Shown here in pieces: positions 8,777 through 17,712 of a DNA stretch of 64,000 bases. Positions within the stretch are counted from its first letter, which is position 1. Each line of letters opens with the position of its first letter. A program made the translations under genes and the position numbers. The DNA lies in contig NZ_JAGGQB010000013.1 in assembly GCF_018613535.1 (NCBI RefSeq), positions 1-64,000 of the forward strand. The letters are read 5' to 3'. The notes under the pieces were generated by a model. That model saw only the letters and a list, made by a program, of their open reading frames with translations. It had not been told where the DNA came from and searched no databases. This DNA comes from Bacillus sp. ISL-51 (lineage in GTDB: Bacteria; Bacillota; Bacilli; Bacillales; Bacillaceae).

Positions 8777-11700
8777 TTACTTTCTACCCCCTTCAGTAGA
8801 CTAATATAATCACGAACCAACTCTTTTGCTTTTTCTTCTTTTAAAGTCGCTTCATCATATTCACAAATAATTTCAATTTGAGTTCCATAATCATCTATCA
8901 TAAAGGTATAATCATAATTTTCTACAATATTAACTTTAGAAAATTTTGTAGGCTTCTTAATAAATGCTGGAATAATTGAAAATTCACTTCTCGTCATAAC
9001 AACTGACCCCACGTCACTGATTGCATATTTATGAAATAAATTTTTCTTTTGTAACTTCTTAAACAACTGTTCAAAGTTTTCTAATTGTTCAAAGTCTACT
9101 TTTGCTGAGTAGGCTTCTTCACTTCCATCTATTAATTGAACACAAATTGAACTTTCACCAGACACTTGATTAAATAGATACATATAAAAAGCAGCCATAA
9201 AATCAAACATGTTAGTATTTAACTGCTTTGCAATTTTTCTTAATGTGTCCGTAAGTACCTCATCAACTGTGAATGAAAAAGAACGATGTTTTTTACGCTT
9301 TACTCCTTGTATGAAGTGTTCTTCAGATAACTTTAGTGCCTGCACTTCAATGTAACTCTTCGTTCTTGAAAGTTTTTTGCTCATAAATTTTGCTAATCCA
9401 GAAATAGATGTATTTGTAAAAAGATCTGTTACTTGAATTAGTTTCGGATAAATTGCGTCGATCTTTGCTCTTACATTTTGAACAAGTAGAGAATTACCTC
9501 CAACATCAAAGAAGTTGTCATGGATTCCGATGTCAGACCTCTCTAAAACATCCTGCCATATCTCAGCTAGCACTCTTTCCATTTCCGTTTTTGGGCTAAC
9601 TAATTCTTTAGATTCAAATTCGTACACAGCAAATTTCGAAAGTGAATTTTTATCTACTTTACCATTAGCAGTTAGAGGTATTTCAGAAACTTGTGTGAAG
9701 TATGCTGGCACCATATAATCAGGTAGCTCTTTCATTAATTGTTGTTTTAATTCGTCTGTATTTATTTTTAAATCTGAAACAATGAATGCCGACAAATACT
9801 TTTTCCCATTTTTATCAACTTGGTCTATTACAGCAACATTCTTGACCTTTGGTTGTTTCATTAAGCAATTTTCGATTTCCCCAAGTTCAATACGATATCC
9901 TCTAATTTTCACCTGACTATCTTTTCTGCCTAAAAACTCAATATATCCATCTTCTAATATTCTGCCGTAATCCCCAGTTCTATAAAGCTTTCCTAGATTT
10001 GGATGTATAATAAATGCATTCTCTGTTTTTTCTGGATCATTCATATATCCTTTTGCAACTCCAATACCACCGATATATAACTCTCCAGGAACATCCAGAT
10101 GGCAAAAATCTCCTTTATAATCCAATACGTAAAATCTTTGATTGGCTAAAGGCATTCCATAGGGAATACTTTTCCAATCTTTTTCTTGCTGACTAATTGG
10201 GTAATATATCGACCAAATAGCTGCTTCAGTTGCTCCTCCTAAACTATAAACATTCGCATTTTCAAAATAACTTTTTATTTCTTTTGGAAGCGATAAAGGA
10301 ATCCAATCCCCACTAAGCATTACTACTCGTAAGCTTCCACCATTAGCTTTGTTACCTTCCTTTAATTTTACGCATTCTGTTTCTGGTTCTGATAATTGAA
10401 CGTTCCAAATTTCGTTAGTTTGAGTAGTTGCATGGTCTATTAACCCAACCTCAATGGAATGAATTAAAACCTGGTTATCATCGATTTGGAATAAATCTTT
10501 AATAGAGTTAAAATTAATTTCTCCAATAGAACAAGTTCCTAAATTGAGCATATTAGCAACACATCCTAAGGTATTTGCAATAATTCCAGCATCAATACAG
10601 GCGTAAAAGTAACCTGCACTTTCGTATTTAGGCATTGTCGCTTCAGCATTATATATTAGATACATAGTTACAGCTGAAGAATTAAATATGGATTTATTAG
10701 CATAGTACTGATTTTCATCGGTAATTGTGCATGCCTCATTAACTAAAGTAATACTGTTATCAATTGGACTATAGTAATAAATACCTTTTTCTAAGTTTTC
10801 CACTCGATCTTCTTTAACGTAGAGATAAATATCAATTGGATATAAGCCACCCGCACTTGGATAGTAATAATGAATTTGTGAATCCTGTCTTTTTTGTTTT
10901 AATACAGACAATAATTGTGAGATTTTTGAAAGTGGCAATTTTTCTTGTTCAATAAATTTTCTATGTGAAGACCTATTCTCTATAAATTCTGGAAATTTAT
11001 ACTTCTGATCTAACAGGAACTTCTCACCCGTTAGCTTCAACTTTCTATTTAACTGTTTTTCTTTAAAACTCTCATAGGCCTCTGGATTATACTTAATATC
11101 CTCATCATAAGGATTATCAAATAATTTATTTTGCGATTTAAATACATCATGCGGACCAAGGATAGAAGATACAAAAATACCGTTGTCCATTGCTTCTTGT
11201 ACAAATGCTTCTATTTTCTGTTCCGGTATATTTCCAAAATAAGAATGAATTTCATCTATTGTTCTACCCTTTTGCATATAGAAATAAAATTTTGGTAATA
11301 AAGAACGCACTTCAGGAACAATATGAGTATATTGTTCTTCATCCCATTCAAAAGCTGGTGACCAATAATACTTCTTTATATTATTTATGTTAGTTTCACT
11401 ATAATCATTTTTCTCTAATTGTTTACTCTCTGGTACCCCTGTTGATGTTAACGGATATTGGAGATTTTTAATCATCATATCCATAATTGCCGGAACTGAA
11501 TTCCAAATAGTGATTTGGTATTTTTCAATCAATTCATACACATTATCCATATCCCTTTGATCTTTTACCATTACCAATGTAGCACCGGCTGCAAAGGTTC
11601 CAAAGATGTCATATACGGATAAGTCAAAACACATTGAAGACAAGCCTAATACTTTATCCTTTTCATTTACTTGAAACTTACGGTTAATGTCTAGAACAGT

Positions 11701-13839
11701 ATTAGTTGCAGCGCCGTGGGTAGTGATTACACCTTTTGGTCTTCCTGTACTTCCCGAAGTATAGATTACATATGCAACACTTTCTGTTGTAACTTTACTT
11801 GTTAAATTTTCAGTTGAAAGGGTGTGTAGTTTCTCTTGTGTTTCAAAATCTGGAGTCAATATAAATTTGCATCCACTATGTTGCAACACATAGCTTCTTC
11901 GTTCTTCTGGATGCTGAGGGTCGATAGGAACATACCCCCCTCCTGCCTTCAAAACCCCAAGGATATTTATTATGGATTCTTTACACCTTTCAGACAAAAT
12001 TCCGACTAACTCGTTCTCTTTCAAGCCAAGTTGTTGAAGTTTACGTGCTACTTGGTTAGATCTTTCATTTAGCTCCTGATAAGATATTCTATAGTTACCG
12101 TCAATAACAGCATCATTATTTGGTGTCTTTTTTGCCTGTGATTCAAATAATTTATGTAAAGGCTTGATATTAATTTCCTCATCCGTGTCATTGTATTCTG
12201 CTATTATTCTTCTTTCACGTTCAGAAATACCTGTAGGTTTAATGTCTGTCTCATTACAAATAGAGAACAACACGTCAATATATTGATTAAAAATTTCCGA
12301 TACCAACTTTTCTTCTAATAATTCTGGTATATAATCCCAGACAATAAGTAGTTGACCATCCATTTCAGATGCCTGATAGTCTAAGTAAACTTGAGGGGTT
12401 CTTGTTACTGCATGATTTATATCTCCTAGTTTTCCCCATCTACCCCACATCTCAGTTTTTAATGCACTTGTAAAGACAACTGGAATAACAGCTCGATTGC
12501 CATAAGCATTCAGTTTTGATAAGTCTCTAATGAATTCCGTACCATTATATAAACTGTGTTCTACTCCATTCTTAATGTTTTTCTGAACACTTTTTACTTG
12601 AGACCAAAATGAATGATCTTGACTAAAATCTGAATCAAGTTGGATAGTAGACGTAAAGTCTCCGATCAAATCATTAACATCTTTATTAAAGGCCTTCTTA
12701 AAGGAAACACGGTTCGAAACTGTTAAATTAATTGAGAGTTTGGACTGATTGCTCCACGAAGATAAAACAAGTAAATAGATTGTACACAGAATAGAAGATG
12801 GTGTTACGTCATGCTGCTTAGCTATATCCTTAAGGTTCTCCCACTCTAATTTTGATATTAGTTTCTGTATACGCTGAAATTTTGGTCTATCGATTTGTGA
12901 AATCCTTGTTTTCAACGGTAAATTTGGGGCTAGTGGGAAATTAGATAACTTCTCCTCCCAATATTTTTTATCCCTTCTATAGACATCGGAATTTCGTAGT
13001 TCATTATAAGCTAGTTGGTAGTCACGGAAAGAAAATACACTTTCTACGACTTCAAGCATTTCATTCGAATAATATTTCATAATTTCCGAAGCTAGTATAT
13101 CCAGGCTGGCAGCATCTAAAATTAGCATATCCAAACTAATCAGCAAATAATGAGTATCTACGTTATATTTTAAAGCCTTAAATTCAAATAATGGCCATAC
13201 TTCTGGCATAAATGTTTGAGTAGATATTCTCTCTCTCTCCATAATTAATTTCTCTTGAAACTCATGCTTGTCTAAATTAGAAAAGTCTTCATTTTTAATT
13301 ATGTATTGTGGAACATTTTCTAGAATTCGTTGATGATTTTCTCCAAAAACTGCTCTTAGCATCGCATGTTTCTTTATGACTTTCTGTAAAGCTCTATTTA
13401 ACTTCGAAATATCTAATTTTGTTTTAAGTTCAATATAAACTTGTGTTGAAATACCGCCTAGCTCATATTCCTTACGGCGTCCTGCTAAATATGCTGCTTG
13501 AATCTCCGTAAGTGGGAAATCTTCATACCTATTCTCTACATCAGCTCTTGCCTCAAGAATAACCGCCCCTTCTGAAGGAGATTCTTTTTGTTTAATCATT
13601 GTTGCTATATCTTCTATAGTCTTACATGCAAATAATTTATTGGGTTCAATATAGATTTTAAACGTAGACTGAATCAATGAAGATATATTTGTCATTTCAA
13701 TTAAATCTAAACCACAGGTTTCTAAATTCGAATTCACTTTTAAATTAGCAACATTTGTTTTAAGTATTTGTAGTAGCTGTTCTATTTCTGGTTGATCCTT
13801 CTTCTGTTCTTCTCCATCAAGTTTATTTAACGCTTTCAT
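8764..13839 (-). CDS. NRPS: heterocyclization, Cys adenylation with embedded thiazoline oxidase, PCP, half C domain
   Basis: 1,691 residues; strong AAGGAGG site before the ATG. Residues ~20-88 look like a carrier domain lacking its phosphopantetheine Ser (GLDLI where GxDSL is expected). Residues ~103-540 are a Cy domain, with FPLTEIQAAYLAGR, DMLILDAAS (the DxxxxDxxS hallmark) and TPQVYLD. The adenylation domain starts near 560 and is interrupted after SVPAIMDMM (~785) by ~370 residues. The insert contains a SagB/McbC-type FMN oxidase (RSSHRKF, YYYPSAGGLYPIDIY, ~950-1135). The domain resumes with VVMLSGD and SLGGATEAAIW. Pocket residues read D-L-Y-N-L-S-L-I-W, the cysteine code. A PCP (GGNSLL, ~1445) follows, then ~190 residues resembling only the C-terminal half of a condensation domain. 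Predicted role: activate Cys, cyclize it to thiazoline and oxidize it to thiazole. Confidence 0.93.
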   Translation of the reverse strand: MKALNKLDGEEQKKDQPEIEQLLQILKTNVANLKVNSNLETCGLDLIEMTNISSLIQSTFKIYIEPNKLFACKTIEDIATMIKQKESPSEGAVILEARADVENRYEDFPLTEIQAAYLAGRRKEYELGGISTQVYIELKTKLDISKLNRALQKVIKKHAMLRAVFGENHQRILENVPQYIIKNEDFSNLDKHEFQEKLIMERERISTQTFMPEVWPLFEFKALKYNVDTHYLLISLDMLILDAASLDILASEIMKYYSNEMLEVVESVFSFRDYQLAYNELRNSDVYRRDKKYWEEKLSNFPLAPNLPLKTRISQIDRPKFQRIQKLISKLEWENLKDIAKQHDVTPSSILCTIYLLVLSSWSNQSKLSINLTVSNRVSFKKAFNKDVNDLIGDFTSTIQLDSDFSQDHSFWSQVKSVQKNIKNGVEHSLYNGTEFIRDLSKLNAYGNRAVIPVVFTSALKTEMWGRWGKLGDINHAVTRTPQVYLDYQASEMDGQLLIVWDYIPELLEEKLVSEIFNQYIDVLFSICNETDIKPTGISERERRIIAEYNDTDEEINIKPLHKLFESQAKKTPNNDAVIDGNYRISYQELNERSNQVARKLQQLGLKENELVGILSERCKESIINILGVLKAGGGYVPIDPQHPEERRSYVLQHSGCKFILTPDFETQEKLHTLSTENLTSKVTTESVAYVIYTSGSTGRPKGVITTHGAATNTVLDINRKFQVNEKDKVLGLSSMCFDLSVYDIFGTFAAGATLVMVKDQRDMDNVYELIEKYQITIWNSVPAIMDMMIKNLQYPLTSTGVPESKQLEKNDYSETNINNIKKYYWSPAFEWDEEQYTHIVPEVRSLLPKFYFYMQKGRTIDEIHSYFGNIPEQKIEAFVQEAMDNGIFVSSILGPHDVFKSQNKLFDNPYDEDIKYNPEAYESFKEKQLNRKLKLTGEKFLLDQKYKFPEFIENRSSHRKFIEQEKLPLSKISQLLSVLKQKRQDSQIHYYYPSAGGLYPIDIYLYVKEDRVENLEKGIYYYSPIDNSITLVNEACTITDENQYYANKSIFNSSAVTMYLIYNAEATMPKYESAGYFYACIDAGIIANTLGCVANMLNLGTCSIGEINFNSIKDLFQIDDNQVLIHSIEVGLIDHATTQTNEIWNVQLSEPETECVKLKEGNKANGGSLRVVMLSGDWIPLSLPKEIKSYFENANVYSLGGATEAAIWSIYYPISQQEKDWKSIPYGMPLANQRFYVLDYKGDFCHLDVPGELYIGGIGVAKGYMNDPEKTENAFIIHPNLGKLYRTGDYGRILEDGYIEFLGRKDSQVKIRGYRIELGEIENCLMKQPKVKNVAVIDQVDKNGKKYLSAFIVSDLKINTDELKQQLMKELPDYMVPAYFTQVSEIPLTANGKVDKNSLSKFAVYEFESKELVSPKTEMERVLAEIWQDVLERSDIGIHDNFFDVGGNSLLVQNVRAKIDAIYPKLIQVTDLFTNTSISGLAKFMSKKLSRTKSYIEVQALKLSEEHFIQGVKRKKHRSFSFTVDEVLTDTLRKIAKQLNTNMFDFMAAFYMYLFNQVSGESSICVQLIDGSEEAYSAKVDFEQLENFEQLFKKLQKKNLFHKYAISDVGSVVMTRSEFSIIPAFIKKPTKFSKVNIVENYDYTFMIDDYGTQIEIICEYDEATLKEEKAKELVRDYISLLKGVESNWEK

Positions 13840-14026
13840 AAAATGACCTCCTTCTTTTTACATTAAATAGATGTAAGATACAACCAATAAATGATTAGCA
13901 AAATGAGTTTACTCAATTTGGTTTTTTACACATATATAACAAATCATGGTCGGTTTACAGACTTCAGGTTTTTAATGTATCAATATAAGTCCTTTCAAAT
14001 TACAATTAATAACAATTATACAGACG

Positions 14027-14752
14027 CTACTTTTCTACATAAGGAGAGAATATTTGATTAATAACTCGTATCACTGCCGGTATATTTTCTTGTATAAAAA
14101 AATGTCCTCCATCTAGCTTAAAAATATTACAGTTTGCACCTGCAAACTTCTTCCATCCCATTAGATCGCTTGAATTAATTTTCGGATCGTTTTTTCCAGT
14201 CATAATTGTCATATTACAGTGAACTTTATTAGACTTTTCTTTATAAAAATAATTTTCAATCATTTTGAAATCGGCTCTTAAGATGGGTTCGAATATACTG
14301 AAAATCTCTCGATTTTCAAAAATTTCATTTGATGCTCCCCCAATCTTCTGAATAGCTTTTCTAAACTCTTCATTGGGTAGCTTATGATAAATTATTTCTT
14401 TTCTCCGGCTATGTGGTGCTTTATTACCTGAAAAAATCATATGAAGCGGCAAACTAGCCCCTTCTTGCAAAAGTTTATAATAAAGCTCTAAAGCCAGCCA
14501 ACTCCCCATACTATGTCCTAGTATTGCATATGGCCCGTCAATTGTAGGTACTAAAACGTTATATATATCATCTATTGCTTCTTCAAAGTTTTTATAATAC
14601 GACTCCTCGCTTCGGATACCTCTCCCTTTGAGTTCGATTGGACACACTTTTATTAGAGGAATCACTTTTGATTTCCACCCTTGAAAAGCAATAGAAGAAC
14701 CTCCTGCATGTGGTAAACAGAAAAGCTTTATACTTGTCATTAACTGATTCAT
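14027..14752 (-). CDS. Type II thioesterase (editing hydrolase of the cluster)
   Basis: 241 residues, alpha/beta hydrolase of the SrfAD/GrsT family. It has the N-terminal LFCLPHAGGSS motif, the nucleophile in GHSMGS (Ser about 81) and a C-terminal GGHFF His. Such enzymes free stalled or misprimed carrier proteins in NRPS/PKS lines. It is the first gene of the minus-strand cluster, separated from the Cy NRPS by 187 bases without an obvious terminator, so it may be co-transcribed or the NRPS may have its own promoter. The AGAAGG site sits directly against the first ATG, and a second ATG at 14740 is 12 bases away, so the exact start is uncertain. No integrated TE domain is visible in the window; product release may lie in the part beyond base 1. 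Confidence 0.92.
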   Translation of the reverse strand: MNQLMTSIKLFCLPHAGGSSIAFQGWKSKVIPLIKVCPIELKGRGIRSEESYYKNFEEAIDDIYNVLVPTIDGPYAILGHSMGSWLALELYYKLLQEGASLPLHMIFSGNKAPHSRRKEIIYHKLPNEEFRKAIQKIGGASNEIFENREIFSIFEPILRADFKMIENYFYKEKSNKVHCNMTIMTGKNDPKINSSDLMGWKKFAGANCNIFKLDGGHFFIQENIPAVIRVINQIFSPYVEK

Positions 14753-15390
14753 CCTTCTTTTGTCTAAGAATTTATTCCTTGTTTGTAAACTAGTTATTGT
14801 TTATTAATTAAAATGCTTTTAAAGAGTTTTAGAAGTTAAGTTCGTTAGAAGTTCCACTGTATATATAAAAACCATTAAAGTATTTTTTTACAGAACTGTA
14901 GACACTTAATTATCTAAGAATTAACTTATATCAACTATAGAATCTACTCAATCAGTCAAAAAGTCACATTAATTGCATCTTTTGAAGACGTAATATAAAA
15001 GTTATTAGTCCTTTTTTCCAATTACGATTGATTACCTCATTCCAATAGATGACTTTTCATCTATTGGATTGTAATCCTTTTTCATATTAATGTCAATATA
15101 CTGTCGAAAAGTGCGGCGTTAAGAATGTTAAATATTCCAAAATAACTACTATTTTATTAAACTCACGAAAGATCTTCTAATAATAGTTAATTTAAAACAG
15201 CCTTAAATACCTTTAAATATGATTTTATTTCAAAATTAACACAAGCTTTTATTATCTGGTGATTCTTCTCTCCATATTAAGCTTATATTATTTTTATTAT
15301 TTATTTTCTATAATTCATAGTGTTTGAATATTATTTGATCTATACCTTACATAAAATCATTTAGTTTAAAATAAAATTGAGAAACACATC
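14753..15390. other. Divergent intergenic region of the biosynthetic island
   Basis: About 640 very AT-rich bases between the thioesterase gene and the marR gene. I see no ORF with a ribosome site and no convincing stem-loop followed by a T tract. It should contain the minus-strand promoter of the biosynthetic operon, but I could not single out a good -35/-10 pair. A single TTGTCT (14760-14765), matching half of the palindrome before marR, lies just upstream of the thioesterase start. Confidence 0.5.
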
Positions 15391-15418
15391 TTGACAAAAA
15401 AAATTAAACAACTATACT
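15391..15418 (+). promoter_or_regulatory. SigA-type promoter of the marR-exporter operon
   Basis: TTGACA (15391-15396), 16-base spacer, TATACT (15413-15418). Transcription would begin near 15425, about 30 bases before the marR start codon. Confidence 0.7.
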
Positions 15419-15423
15419 TTAAA

Positions 15424-15439
15424 AGACAACATATTGTCT
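15424..15439. promoter_or_regulatory. Putative MarR operator (inverted repeat)
   Basis: AGACAA-CATA-TTGTCT, a perfect 6-bp inverted repeat with a 4-base centre, placed over the expected transcription start and just before the ribosome site of the MarR gene. The position fits autorepression. No binding data; inferred from location and symmetry. Confidence 0.5.
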
Positions 15440-15454
15440 ATGAGGAGGAATAAA

Positions 15455-16042
15455 ATGGATTTTTCGAACGAAATTAAGGATTTGTTTTTTATGCAACAAG
15501 CATATGCTACACTTTTTTCAGTGTTGAACAAAATTCAAATTCGTGGAGACGAATACTTTGGCAACTTAACTTCAAGGCAGTTTATGACTATAGTAGCTAT
15601 ACTTCATTTACCGGAAGATGAAACGTCTATAAATAATATTGCACGAAAGTTAGGAACCTCTAAACAGAATGTAAATACATTAATTAACAGCATAGAAAAA
15701 AAAGGATACCTGCTTACACAACCAAGTAAACGTGATAGACGAGCTGTTAATGTGAAAGTCACTGAATCAGGACAACGGGCTATGGCGGTTTGTGGAGAAA
15801 AAGCAATTTATTTTATGGCAGACATCTTTAAAGATTTTTCTACAGATGAGCTAGAAACTCTATGGAATTTATTGAAAAAACTGTATAGCTATGATGGAGA
15901 AGAACAAGATGGATTTGAGGAAACAGCTCCTGATTTAGAATTGAATCACAATGGAAAGGATTTGCAAACAAATATGTTAAAAGAGTTTTCTAAATTAAGA
16001 AGAAAAAAGGAGACACAAAGTGAAAAATATTGTAGAAGTTAA
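15455..16042 (+). CDS. MarR-family transcriptional regulator
   Basis: 195 residues from the ATG at 15455, preceded by GAGGAGG. The winged helix-turn-helix is clear: SINNIARKLGTSKQNVNTLI as the recognition region, then the wing with KRDRRAVNVKVT. The tail beyond about residue 145 is long, acidic then basic, unlike a minimal MarR of ~140 residues. The gene is first in an operon with an ABC exporter and overlaps the ATPase start by 23 bases. By analogy with MarR proteins next to pumps, it probably represses the exporter and perhaps the divergent biosynthetic genes until a ligand, possibly the product, binds. Confidence 0.9.
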   Translation: MDFSNEIKDLFFMQQAYATLFSVLNKIQIRGDEYFGNLTSRQFMTIVAILHLPEDETSINNIARKLGTSKQNVNTLINSIEKKGYLLTQPSKRDRRAVNVKVTESGQRAMAVCGEKAIYFMADIFKDFSTDELETLWNLLKKLYSYDGEEQDGFEETAPDLELNHNGKDLQTNMLKEFSKLRRKKETQSEKYCRS

Positions 16043-16958
16043 TAATCTAATAAAGCATTATAATACTCAAATAGCTGTAGATAACATTAGTTTTGAGGTA
16101 AAAAAGGGAGAAATCCTTGGTTTATTAGGACCAAATGGAGCTGGAAAAAGTACAACTATTAATATCTTAGCCACTGTCCTATCTCCCAGTAGTGGAGAAA
16201 TCATGATATCAAACCACAATTTAAAGAAAGATGTAAAACAAATTAAGCAAGTTATTGGAATTGTTCCTCAAGATCTTGCTATCTATGAGGAAATCTCTGC
16301 TGAAAAAAATGTACGATTCTTTGCAGGGCTATATAATCTCAAGGGGGATGAACTAGAAAGAAGAGTTAGAGAAGCATTAGAATTAGTACAGTTATATGAT
16401 CGAAAAAATGATAAACCAAAGACTTTTTCAGGAGGAATGAAAAGAAGATTAAATATCGCCTGTGGAATCGCTCACCGCCCAAGTCTTATTATAATGGATG
16501 AACCTACAGTAGGGATTGATCCTCAATCTCGAAATCATATTTTAGAGTCTATTAAAACATTGAAATCCAAGGGAGCAACTGTCATCTATTCTACACACTA
16601 TATGGAAGAGATTGAAGCAATATCTGATCGAATTATTATTATGAATGATGGGAAAATTATCGCTCAAGGTACAAAAGAAGAACTAAAACAAAATACAAAT
16701 GACGAAATTACATACTCATTCCAATTAACTGCAAATGAAAACTTAAATAGTGCTTTGATTGTTGAAATTGAAGGGGTAACAAGAGTTGATATAAATAAGG
16801 AAACATTTGAAGTAACTGTTGAGCAATCCAAAGATAACCTTAGTAATATTATTATGGCTCTCACGAAACAAGGTTGTAAAATTCAAAATATGAATAGTAA
16901 AAAAGCATCTTTAGAAACAGTTTTCCTAGAACTAACGGGAAGATCTTTGAGAGATTAG
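16020..16958 (+). CDS. ABC exporter ATPase, DrrA-like
   Basis: 312 residues, GTG start at 16020 inside the end of the MarR gene, with GGAGA upstream. It has Walker A GPNGAGKST, signature FSGGMKRRL, Walker B LIIMDEPT and the STHYMEE switch region, followed by a C-terminal ~90-residue domain as in DrrA/CcmA-type drug exporters. It is followed after 10 bases by two ABC-2 permeases, so a heterodimeric membrane part with this ATPase is likely. Being beside an NRPS/PKS cluster and sharing its AT-rich composition, it most likely exports the product and gives self-resistance; this is inferred from context. Confidence 0.92.
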   Translation: MKNIVEVNNLIKHYNTQIAVDNISFEVKKGEILGLLGPNGAGKSTTINILATVLSPSSGEIMISNHNLKKDVKQIKQVIGIVPQDLAIYEEISAEKNVRFFAGLYNLKGDELERRVREALELVQLYDRKNDKPKTFSGGMKRRLNIACGIAHRPSLIIMDEPTVGIDPQSRNHILESIKTLKSKGATVIYSTHYMEEIEAISDRIIIMNDGKIIAQGTKEELKQNTNDEITYSFQLTANENLNSALIVEIEGVTRVDINKETFEVTVEQSKDNLSNIIMALTKQGCKIQNMNSKKASLETVFLELTGRSLRD

Positions 16959-16968
16959 GAGCGATTAT

Positions 16969-17712
16969 ATGAATCTTTTGAGAGTTACCAAGTTTGATAT
17001 TACAAATATCGTAAGAAATCCAACCTTAATCTTCTCGAATACAGTTTTCCCCTTTATCTTGATTGCAATTATGGGATTTGTAACAAGAAGCAACTTTGGT
17101 GGAAATACTGTTAGCTCCTATGATTACTATGGAGTTAACATAATAATCTTTTCAGCAATGTTAATAGCGATGACAGCAACAAACACATTTATGGAAGAAA
17201 AGGTAAAAAAAGGGAATGTTAGAATTGTATATGCTCCTGTTTCGAAAACTTCAATTTATCTATCTAAATTGCTGTCAACATATATTTTCGGTACGATTTG
17301 TTACAGTGTTATTATAATCCTAGCACAAACTATTTTTCATTTAAACCTTGGTGGAAACAACCTTCCGTATATTATACTATTAATCAATGCTCTAGTGTTG
17401 TTTGGTTGCTGCTTCGGTACAATGTTCTGCTGTATATTTAAAAATGAAGAGCAAGCCAACGGTATTATGCAAATTCCAGTAGCTTTTTTTGTCTTTTTTG
17501 GTGGAGTGTTTTTTGGAGTGCACCGTCTTGGAGAAACAGTGAATTTAATATCTAAATTCTCACCAGTTTATTGGGTTTCTGAATGTGCTTTTAGGTTGAT
17601 TTACGATAATGATTTTAGTATCTTTCTTCCGGTAATTTTATCTTTATTATTAGCTTCACTTGTCTGTACTGTCATTTCTCATATTGTATTTAAACCGGGA
17701 GGTTATGTATGA
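16969..17712 (+). CDS. ABC-2 type permease subunit 1
   Basis: 247 residues with about six hydrophobic segments, opening with a short cytoplasmic amphipathic stretch typical of ABC-2 membrane proteins. It contains the EEKVKKGNVRIVYAPVSKTS segment, matching the coupling-helix region common in this family (a METxRxxGT..L..PV-like stretch). It overlaps the next permease by ATGA, indicating coupled translation and probably a heterodimer. It belongs with the preceding ATPase as the transmembrane part of a drug or antibiotic exporter. Confidence 0.88.
   Translation: MNLLRVTKFDITNIVRNPTLIFSNTVFPFILIAIMGFVTRSNFGGNTVSSYDYYGVNIIIFSAMLIAMTATNTFMEEKVKKGNVRIVYAPVSKTSIYLSKLLSTYIFGTICYSVIIILAQTIFHLNLGGNNLPYIILLINALVLFGCCFGTMFCCIFKNEEQANGIMQIPVAFFVFFGGVFFGVHRLGETVNLISKFSPVYWVSECAFRLIYDNDFSIFLPVILSLLLASLVCTVISHIVFKPGGYV

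Noticed and set aside
1-14752. Identity with the locillomycin, bacillothiazol (nrs) or iturin clusters
   Set aside because: The Cy/Ox and double-KS layout does not fit what I remember of any of them; only the AT resembles an iturin-type enzyme. Not asserted without a search.
14757-14768. Second MarR operator upstream of the thioesterase gene
   Set aside because: Only one half-site (TTGTCT), no inverted partner.
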